Source: Actinokineospora alba | GTDB taxonomy: Bacteria; Actinomycetota; Actinomycetes; Mycobacteriales; Pseudonocardiaceae | Length of the DNA stretch: 64,000 nucleotides | Assembly: GCF_004362515.1 (NCBI RefSeq) | Contig: NZ_SNXU01000001.1 | Span: forward strand, 3,100,001 to 3,164,000 | Direction of reading: 5' to 3' | Shown: piece by piece, positions 34,736 through 41,691 of the stretch | How the letters are laid out: each line of letters begins with the position of its first letter | Numbering within the stretch: position 1 is the first letter of the stretch | Translations under genes and position numbers: made by a program | Notes under the pieces: model-generated | Told to the model about the DNA's origin: nothing | The model's input: the letters and a program-made list of their open reading frames with translations, nothing else | Databases searched by the model: none

Positions 34736-34981
34736 GTGATCAATAGCCCGCTTACCAGCTCGGAAGGCGACGAGCTTCACGGCCGAAGGCTGGTGCTCAC
34801 CAGCATCTGGGTCCGGCTGGACGACCTGTTCGCCCGCCCGCCCGATGCTCCTCGACACGTCATCCCTACCGGCCTGGATCTGGCCGGCCAGGTCCAAGGC
34901 CGGCTCCACGGACGCTTTCCCAGCATCGACGGCGACTGGCTCGGTTATGGACACGGTTTGAAACTGACCGTTGGTCACTGA
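34736..34981 (+). CDS. Hypothetical 81-aa protein, possibly truncated
   Basis: GTG 34736 (or GTG 34727). The sequence GRRLVLTSIWVRLDDLFARP, then HVIPTGLDLAGQVQGRLHG and DWLGYGH looks like the start of a family of actinomycete hypothetical proteins that continue beyond DWLG; here the frame ends soon after, so this may be a shortened copy. Function unknown. Confidence 0.45.
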   Translation: MINSPLTSSEGDELHGRRLVLTSIWVRLDDLFARPPDAPRHVIPTGLDLAGQVQGRLHGRFPSIDGDWLGYGHGLKLTVGH

Positions 34982-35350
34982 TTTAGCTGCTGGGCTCGCT
35001 CGGTGGTGGCACCCCAGGCTGTGAGGCACCGGGGGTGGGAACCGAATACGCCGGAAAGGGGCCGTGGCCCGGTGCAGGTCGTTCGGCGCGGCACGGGGGC
35101 GGTAGGTGCTGTTTGATCTCGTGGGTTTCGGACGCGGCTGAGTTGGGATCGGCGCCGGTTGAGGTCGTGGATGCGCGCGCTGGCTGGGCTCGCTGGCCGA
35201 CGATGGACACCCACCGCGCCAGCCGAGGCGGGTCTGTGGGATCTTCCGTTCATTGAGACGGAGGGTTCCGCATGGCTGCCATGGACGACCTTCGCTGACA
35301 ACGACGACCAGAACTGGACCTGCGGGCGGGAGACGTACGCCGGTCCAGTT
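34982..35350. other. Intergenic stretch without confident genes
   Basis: No frame here shows convincing coding features on either strand. Its right end contains the stem at 35310-35352. The sequence may be relic DNA at the border of the accessory island. Confidence 0.5.
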
Positions 35351-35352
35351 CT
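35310..35352 (-). terminator. Inverted repeat at the end of the 79-aa gene
   Basis: AGAACTGGACC (35310-35320) and GGTCCAGTTCT (35342-35352) form a perfect 11-bp stem with an outer GACAAC / GTTGTC pair. It overlaps the stop codon of the leftward gene and could terminate it. Confidence 0.6.
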
Positions 35353-35590
35353 ACTTGTTGTCAGTAAAGGAGTCGGTGATCGAGCCCGTCGCGTCGGTGA
35401 CGGCGCCGGACGCGTCGCTGATTGCACCGGTCGCCGAGTCGACCACGTCCTGGCCTGCTTCGGCGGCCCCGCCGACAGCCTGCTCGATGCCTTCGGCGGG
35501 CGATTCGAATCCGGTCATCTCAGTGACCTTGTCGGTGGCACCGCCCAGCAATTCAGTCGCCTTCTCCTTCAACATGTCGAACAAGCTCAT
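35351..35590 (-). CDS. Small acidic helical protein
   Basis: 79 aa from ATG 35590 with GAGGG 6-7 bases upstream. MSLFDMLKEKATELLGGATD, then a run of Ala/Gly/Asp/Val-rich heptad-like repeats (VVDSATGAISDASGAVTDAT) suggests an amphipathic helix bundle resembling small actinobacterial proteins annotated as Rv0909/MT0933-like antitoxins or stress (CsbD-like) proteins. No partner toxin is adjacent. The family assignment is a weak resemblance. Confidence 0.65.
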   Translation of the reverse strand: MSLFDMLKEKATELLGGATDKVTEMTGFESPAEGIEQAVGGAAEAGQDVVDSATGAISDASGAVTDATGSITDSFTDNK

Positions 35591-35662
35591 GGCAGTCCCT
35601 CTGGTTCGGTGCTGCGGCGATCGCGGCTGCGGGCGCTACGGTAACCAACGGTAAAATGCCGC

Positions 35663-37840
35663 GACACGAAGACCTTCTACGGCGGTGACCGGGTCACCAC
35701 CATCCCCCCGCAGGGCGGCGTCGCATCCACGGTGATCTCCGACGCCCGTGGTCGCACCACCGAACTGGTTCAGTACGCCACGGCGCCCACGGTGAACGGT
35801 GAGGTGGTATCCGGCGGCAACCCGCAATCGACCCGGTACAGCTACAACCCCAAGGGCCAACTGGTCGAGCTGACTGACGCCCTCGGCACCAAGTGGGGCT
35901 TCGAGTACGACTTCCTCGGCCGCCAGACCGCGCGCGTCGACCCAGACTCGGGCCGCTCCTCCACGACCTACAACATCGCCGGGCAAGTCACCTCGACCAC
36001 CGACGCTCTCAACCAGACCTTGTCCTACGTGTACGACGACCTGGGCCGCAAGACCACGAGCTGGGACGGTGCCCCGGGCAGCGGGGAGAAGCTGGCGACC
36101 TGGGCTTACGACACCGCGGCCAACGGTGTCGGCAAGCTGCACTCGAGCACGCGCCACACCCCGGCCGGTGACTACACCGTCGAGACGAGCGGCTACAACA
36201 GCCGGGGTCTCCCGTTCGACCAGATCGTCAGGATTCCCACCGGTCAGGAGGGTTTGGCCGGCACCTATAAGACGCAACTCGGGTACACGAGCACGGGCCT
36301 GCCGACCTACGTCACGCTGGCGCATGCCGGCGGCCTACCGGCGGAAAACATCCAGTTCACCTACGACCGTTTCGGCCAACCGCAATCCACCCGTGGCGTG
36401 AACACCATCGTCGCCGCCTCTACCTACAGCTCCGCCGGTGAGCCGCTGCGCTACGCGCTGGGCGGTCTCGACCAGGTCGCTTTGACCTTCGACCGCGACA
36501 CCCACACCCACCGGGTCAACCAGATCACCATGACGGCGGTCAAGGCGGTCCCACAGATCGACGACGTCCGCTACACCCACGACCCGGCCGGCAACCTCAC
36601 CAAGGCCTACAACACCCAAGGCCACCCCAACTTCGGCGGCGTCAAACGCACCGAGTGCTTCGCCTACGACGGGTTGAACCGCCTCACCGTGGCATGGACC
36701 TCCGCCACCCAGGACACCTGTTCCGCCACACCGGGTGCGGGCACGGTCGGTGGTGGTGTCACCCCGTACTGGACGTCCTGGGAGTTCAACAAGGTCGGCT
36801 CCCGCACCAAGCAAACCCAGCACCAGATCCCCGGCGGCCTGACCGGCAACACCACCACCGAGTACAACTACCCCGCGCCCACTGCGGAACAACCCCACGG
36901 GGTCACCTCGACCACCACCACCGGCCCGTCGGGCAACACGTCGGCCAGCTACCACTACGACGACGCGGGCAACACCGACAAGCGTGTCCTGCCCGCCGGT
37001 ACCCAGGACCTCACCTGGGACAAGACCGGTCGCCTCGTCAACGTCGACCTCGCAAACACCACCCCCACGAACGACTCCAGCTACATCTACGACGCCGACG
37101 GCAACCAGCTGATCCGCACCGAACCGGGCAAGACCACTCTGTACCTGCCCGGCCAGGAAATCACCCGCAACACCACCAACGGTGCGGTCACCGGCACCCG
37201 CTACTACACCCACAACGGCACCACGGTCGCCGTCCGCAACACCGGCGAAAACCCGACCTACCTCAAAGCCGACATGCACGGCACCAACCAGGTCGCCGTC
37301 GCCTCCAACAACTACGCCGTCACCCGACGCACCCAGGACCCCTACGGCAACCCACACGGCTCCGAGAGCGCCACCCCGTGGCCCGACACACACGGGTTCC
37401 TCGACAAACCCACCAACACCACCACCGGCCTCACCGACATCGGCGCCCGCAACTACGACCCCACCCTCGGCGCCTTCGTCTCTGTCGACCCCATCCTCGA
37501 CATGGCCAACCCCCAATCCTGGACCGGATACGCCTACGCCAACAACAACCCCACCACCTTCAGCGACCCCACCGGCCTGTTCTGCGACGGATGCCAATAC
37601 GCGGGAAGCGGAGAACACCACGGCGTCGGCTGCTCGCTCGACAGCGACGGCATTTGCGACTCGGTTGAAGACGAGCAGACGGAGCACGAACATGTAACCG
37701 GGAACGGTGACGGCACCAAACAGCCCATCATTTACGGGCACCGTCTCCCGACGCGGAAGGAAATGCAAAACGGCGGGTTGGCGCTTCCGCCGAGGCGAAT
37801 GTGTGGGACCACCTGGAGACTGAAGGTCATACGGTGGTGA
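35663..37840 (+). pseudogene. 5'-truncated RHS repeat protein (orphan toxin tip carrier)
   Basis: Homology-like sequence begins abruptly at DTKTFYGGDRVTTIPPQGG (35663) just after an in-frame stop (35642), in the middle of a typical RHS protein; signal and shell N-terminus are absent. GTG 35732 could start a 702-aa product. Many YD-type repeats follow (YNPKGQLVELTDALG, YDFLGRQTARVDPDSG, YDDAGNTDKRVLPAG), then the conserved RHS core end TGLTDIGARNYDPTLGAFVS, VDPILDMANPQSW and NNNPTTFSDPTGLF. After it lies a variable tip (37580-37840) whose frame breaks near 37784, where the toxin domain continues one frame away (next entry). RHS cores encapsulate and release C-terminal toxins; this copy cannot be secreted as it stands. 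Confidence 0.85.
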
Positions 37841-38070
37841 GGCAAGCCATCGCAGTGCGCGGTAATGGAGGGCAGGCTAGGTACTACGATGGGGCGATCG
37901 ACCTCGGTGGTGGCAACTACCTTGGGATTGAGGTAAAATCCGGAGGCGCCTCTCGGAATGCTGCGCAACGAGAGTTTGATGAGTGGGTCGCGAAAGGAAA
38001 TATTCCAGTCGGCGTGGGGCAATCAAGGGGCATTAATATCGTGGGCGTCTTCGACGCTATTACCCCATAG
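37801..38070 (+). CDS. PD-(D/E)XK-like nuclease toxin domain of the RHS fragment
   Basis: 89 aa from GTG 37801, or the out-of-frame C-terminus of the RHS protein above. The order Y-Y-D in ARYYDGAIDLGGGN, then YLGIEVKSGGAS with the E-x-K pair, then a helix (NAAQREFDEWVAKGN), is the core of a restriction-endonuclease fold. In the upstream direction this frame reads SAEANVWDHLETEG, the expected entry of the toxin domain, and one added base near 37784 would fuse it to the RHS core. It would cleave DNA in target cells. Base composition is already lower in GC than the neighbours, and the gene following it is a candidate immunity gene. Confidence 0.7.
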   Translation: MWDHLETEGHTVVRQAIAVRGNGGQARYYDGAIDLGGGNYLGIEVKSGGASRNAAQREFDEWVAKGNIPVGVGQSRGINIVGVFDAITP

Positions 38071-38089
38071 TGAGGTGAGGTGAGGTTCC

Positions 38090-38743
38090 TTGAGGACGCT
38101 ATCTAAAAGCGACTATCTGAATATGGTGAAACCCGTCGTACAGGCTTGCCCTGCCGACAGCTTAAAGGCAAGGGATTTCTCGGGTAGTTCAATGTCATTT
38201 CGGCGAATTGTCGACGATATTGAACAGAAAGTCAACTTCGGCCTATTTGTTCATCCGAAGTACGCTCGCAATAGTGCTCATCTGATTCTCGGTGTGGAAG
38301 TTTTCGCTAAAGGCATAGTGGATACTTACAAAGAGATGCTCCCCTCGGATCCCAATCCGAAAGACTCGTGCCGCATCTTTATGCCGCTGGAATCACTCTC
38401 TCGTGAGCGAGTAAGCCCTTGGCTATTTCATGATATGGCGACCGTCAAGGCTATGGAATCTAAAATTGTCCGAACTATTGAAGGTTCCGTTATTCCGTTC
38501 CTGGACGAGGCGGCATCGACCGGCGGCCTGCTTGAGATATGCCGGGAGGGTATTAACAAGGCGGCATCAGTCCTGGGATATAGCGCCGGAAATCGTGCAG
38601 TAATTGGTGCAGCCTTGGCTGTATCTATGGGAGACGTGCCCGGTGGTTTAGATCTTATCCGGGTCTCGTATTCCAATAGTCCGAGTCTGCGCAGAGAGTA
38701 CGATACGGCCTTTTTGTTTCTGGAGCGATTGAACTCTCGGTAA
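38090..38743 (+). CDS. Candidate immunity protein for the RHS nuclease tip
   Basis: 217 aa from TTG 38090, with repeated GAGGT Shine-Dalgarno units just upstream; ATG 38123 is an alternative. The product is soluble, with blocks SMSFRRIVDDIEQKVNFGLF, HPKYARNSAHLILGVEVFAK and EICREGINKAASVLG. No family was recognised with certainty. GC is visibly low (about 45% in sampled lines against about 70% around it), as expected of a laterally acquired toxin-immunity cassette. Position 19 bp behind the nuclease tip is the main argument for immunity. Confidence 0.65.
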   Translation: MRTLSKSDYLNMVKPVVQACPADSLKARDFSGSSMSFRRIVDDIEQKVNFGLFVHPKYARNSAHLILGVEVFAKGIVDTYKEMLPSDPNPKDSCRIFMPLESLSRERVSPWLFHDMATVKAMESKIVRTIEGSVIPFLDEAASTGGLLEICREGINKAASVLGYSAGNRAVIGAALAVSMGDVPGGLDLIRVSYSNSPSLRREYDTAFLFLERLNSR

Positions 38744-39352
38744 GTAGCCGTCGAATGGTGGTCTCTCTTCAATAGGCGCCGAGAAGGCACTGCGGATCGC
38801 AGCCTCAGTGAGGCATCTCCGCCACTCATGACACCTGTGTACCTGTAGCGCTGGTGATCAGCAGGAATCGCGAACGCGATCGTGCCTGGCTGCGTTCGAT
38901 GTTGATCCGGCTCATGTGTCAGGGGTTCCACGTCGTTTCAACGCGCGCAGGCGGAGGACGCACGTGCTGCTAGACCAGTGGTACCGCTGGGTGAGGTTCA
39001 GTTCCCGGCGGATTGCCGCGTTGTCCACGTTCGGAGCGCGTGGGACAGGGCCAGCAGGTTGAGTGTTGAGCGTTGAGCGCTCAGTTCCTGGGGGTGAACA
39101 GGAGCATGTGGCCATCGCACGACCGCTACTGGGCAACCCGGCGCTCCCCACCTTAGCGAACTGACCGGCAACTTCGGTGGGAATCCATGCAGCGGTTTCT
39201 TGACTCCTGGACGAGGTTCGCCGTGATGGGCAACGGCTGTCTCGTGAGCGCGGCCATGAGGTGCACGTGCGAATCCTGGACTCTGAGGCGGCTCCGGGCG
39301 CTCGGCCTGCGGGTCCGACCGATTGCCGCGGAGATCGAGCGGCTCCGTTCGG
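38744..39352. other. Degraded stretch between toxin cassettes
   Basis: No intact gene is visible. Open frames exist on both strands but change coding character within short distances. A run GTTGAGTGTTGAGCGTTGAG lies near 39058. Fragments such as LSRERGHEVHVRILDSE (about 39240-39290, + strand) look like remnants of a toxin gene. Confidence 0.5.
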
Positions 39353-39457
39353 CACTGGAAGGCAGGCACCAAGATCCCCGGCGGGATCGATCGAGATGCC
39401 TTCAACGCCTGGAAGTCCCAGTACTGGAAGGACCGAGCGGCAGGATTTGGTGGATGA
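39353..39457 (+). pseudogene. Remnant of a polymorphic-toxin C-terminus
   Basis: The frame reads HWKAGTKIPGGIDRDAFNAW, then KSQYWKDRAAGFGG and stop. The pattern IPGGIDRDAFNAWKSQYWK is like the last residues of RHS/polymorphic toxins, and its TGA overlaps the ATG of the SUKH immunity gene (ATGA at 39454), the usual coupling of toxin and immunity. Upstream of 39353 the frame is not maintained, so only the tail survives. Confidence 0.6.
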
Positions 39458-39948
39458 CGAACGCCGTCGAGGCGAGTGAGCGACTGATTGAGCTGGTTCG
39501 CGGGAACGATGACATCGCGAACCATGCCGACGGCTGTGAAGCAGGGATGATAGCCGCCGCCGAGAGTGCTCTGGGCGCGGCTTTCCCTCCCTCGTACCGG
39601 CGCCTGGTCGAAGAGTTCGGGACCTGGGATATCGCTGGCGAAGAATTCCTCGGCGTATATCAGACGCCCGCAATGGGCGTGGAATTGTTGGGTTCCGTAG
39701 CGGAAACTCTGGATGCTCGCAGCCAATATGGAATGCCATCCGATTTGATCGTTGTGATGTTCGATGGAATGGGTGGCCTGGTCGTGTTCGATTCCTCTCG
39801 CGTGGATCAGGAAGGCGAGTGCCCCGTCCTCGTTTGGAATCCCGGGGTTGTGGATCGCGAGAGCATGGAGAGGGTCGGGGATGACTTCGGATCTTTCGCA
39901 TTCGCCCTCTGTCAGCGAGCTGTTACGCGTTGGCGGGCGTCTGGCTGA
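39454..39948 (+). CDS. SUKH (SMI1/KNR4)-family immunity protein
   Basis: 164 aa from ATG 39454 (AGGA 8 bases upstream). The SUKH signature is seen in GMIAAAESALGAAFPPSYRRLVEE (two parts, helix then PPSYRRL), FGTWDIAGEEFLGVYQTP, and PSDLIVVMFDGMGGLVVFDS. SUKH proteins neutralise many different toxin tips of bacterial polymorphic toxins. The ATGA overlap with the toxin remnant shows it was acquired as a cassette; since the toxin is broken, it may now protect against the same toxin from neighbours. A hairpin follows the stop. Confidence 0.88.
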   Translation: MTNAVEASERLIELVRGNDDIANHADGCEAGMIAAAESALGAAFPPSYRRLVEEFGTWDIAGEEFLGVYQTPAMGVELLGSVAETLDARSQYGMPSDLIVVMFDGMGGLVVFDSSRVDQEGECPVLVWNPGVVDRESMERVGDDFGSFAFALCQRAVTRWRASG

Positions 39949-39970
39949 ATCTGAAACCAGGTGAAGCGAA

Positions 39971-40001
39971 GAAGGCTCGCCAGAATTTCTGGCGAGGCTT
40001 C
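39971..40001. terminator. Hairpin after the SUKH gene
   Basis: GAAGGCTCGCCAGA / TCTGGCGAGGCTTC, 13 of 14 bp paired, ATT loop, 22 bp after the stop codon. Confidence 0.75.
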
Positions 40002-40017
40002 TGAGGGAGGCCCGGGC

Positions 40018-40156
40018 GTGAGTGTTCCCCGCCGACGTCGGTCACGTTGGAGCCGCAGGCCTCGAAGATCCGCAGCCCGCGTAGGCCGAGCATGGCGACA
40101 AGGGCGAACTCGAAGGGGTTGGTGGAGTCGCAGGCGGCCAGTAGCGCCTCGAACTG
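40018..40156 (-). pseudogene. Tyrosine recombinase (integrase) fragment
   Basis: In-frame with the nuoG fragment upstream. Reads QFEALLAACDSTNPFEFAL, VAMLGLRGLRIFEACGSNV and TDVGGEH, which matches the start of the catalytic domain of phage-type integrases, including the LLGLRIFE-type motif with its first catalytic Arg. About 45 residues remain. The catalytic HxxR and Tyr are missing, so it is inactive. It marks a past integration in this island. Confidence 0.7.
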
Positions 40157-40497
40157 CCGAAGTTTCAGGCTGACGACGAATCCGGCGGCGGTCAGTGCCC
40201 GCTCGGTGAGTGTCGGGTCGGCCAGGTCGAACGGGTCGACACCGCCGACGACGAGACCGTCGAGGCGGCCGTCCGCGGCGGCGGCGAGGATGCCGTCGGT
40301 GACGCGGCCGGGGGCGGCGGGCAGCGAGCCGGGCTTGAGGCCCCACGCCTGCTCGACGTCCACACGGGCGGAGATGTCGGTGACCAGGCGGCCACCGGGC
40401 AGCAGCGTCGGCACGGCACCGGCGTCGAGCGCGCCGCGCTCACCGGCGCGACGCGGGATCCACGCGACCTGCCCGGCCGCGGCGCCGATCCCTGGGA
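40157..40497 (-). pseudogene. Fragment of NADH-quinone oxidoreductase subunit G (nuoG)
   Basis: On the minus strand about 110 codons read AWIPRRAGERGALDAGAVPT, LLPGGRLVTDISARVDVEQA, WGLKPGSLPAAPGRVTDGIL and LVVGGVDPFDLADPTLTERA, the pattern of the C-terminal molybdopterin-like domain of actinobacterial NuoG. It lacks everything before and after, then switches directly into the integrase fragment at SLKLR/QFEALL. It cannot work in complex I and no other nuo genes are present, so it was probably carried in by recombination. Confidence 0.72.
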
Positions 40498-40724
40498 GGG
40501 TGAGTCATCACGCCACGCTTCGCTATGGCCGTGGTGGTCCTTCGTGTCAGGTTTACCCGACCAAGGCAGCATGGCGGGCGTTCCTCCGGCTTCGTGATTG
40601 GGGCGCACGTTCATGAGCGAGCAGCACATGGGCGATCACATCGGCCCATGTCTGCTCAGCATGTGACGTGCATCCGCACCTGCGGCGGAGCCCAGCACTG
40701 GGGATTCATCGCTACTGTCATGGA

Positions 40725-41683
40725 GTGGACGTGTGGCTGCGCGAAGACATTTGGCTCTCCGTGGGAGCTGAGCTGCGTGTGCATCGGGACCACGGTCTCG
40801 CTCACCTGCTTACCGAGGATTCGGTTCGGTTCGCAGCGGCGCGGGCGTTGGTGGGGGCGGCGAGGATCCCGGGGGACTACGGGTCGAGTGGCCCCACCCG
40901 GCTCTCCCAGGGGCTCGTATCGATCTTGTCGCGGGTGGTCGACCACCAGCAGCTTTGATCGAGTTCAAGTTCCCGCGGGAGCCCAATGAACAGAACGCAG
41001 CTTGGACGATGGCGCTCGGTGAGGTGCTCAAAGACCTCTACCGGCTTGCTGCCTATCCCGGTGAGGCCGATCGACTGTTCGTTTACGTCGAGTCCACTCG
41101 CTTGCGCACATACATGGCTGGTGCAGCCAGGCGATACGGGTTGGACCTCGATGCCGACGAAGTCGCGCTGCGTCCCGCCGACGCGGCGCGTCTGCCGACG
41201 ACCGCGGCGAAAATCATCGGCGCCGATCTCGCCGCGCACCACGTCGTCGCGCGGCGGACCTCGCTGATCGACATCGATGCGGGCCTTCGGTTGGCCGTCT
41301 ATCAGGTCGATCCTTTGGGCGCACGGCCCGACCTGATCGCCGGCAGCGTGGCCACCGCGGAGCGGGCTGTACCTGGGGTCGATAGCCCGACAGCGTCGCC
41401 TGGGTATTCCAGGAGCGATGCCGACCCCGTATCCGCGAATATCGCCGCGACCGCGCGAGCGCAAGTCCTTGAACGCGACGGCGCCCGGCGCGAAATCTTG
41501 GAGGCGTGTTCAGCGAACGGCAGCCTCGAATCGAACGTTGACGCCTGCTTGGGTAAGAGCAGGCCCAAGACGAGCGCTTCCGCGAAACAGGTGTCGCGCA
41601 GCAGGGTCACCACGTATCCCCCGGCCGACGTCAGGTCGCTTCGCGGGCAAGCCCATGCACGCGCGGCTGACTGCCAGGCGTAG
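40725..41683 (+). pseudogene. PD-(D/E)XK nuclease-like protein, frameshifted
   Basis: The N-terminal part from GTG 40725 (or GTG 40731) reads VWLREDIWLSVGAELRVHRD, then HGLAHLLTEDSVRFAAARAL. The rest is in the -1 frame: LRVEWPHPALPGARIDLVAG, then AALIEFKFPREPNEQNAAWT, GEVLKDLYRLAAYPGEADRL and AAKIIGADLAAHHVVARRTS. One missing G in the run 40871-40875 explains the break, though -1 slippage on CCCGGGGG cannot be excluded. The D (RIDLV) and ExK (IEFK) spacing is that of PD-(D/E)XK nucleases. The tail after about 41330 loses character. A separate TTG at 40955 could start a 242-aa C-terminal product. Confidence 0.62.
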
Positions 41684-41691
41684 GCGCCGGT

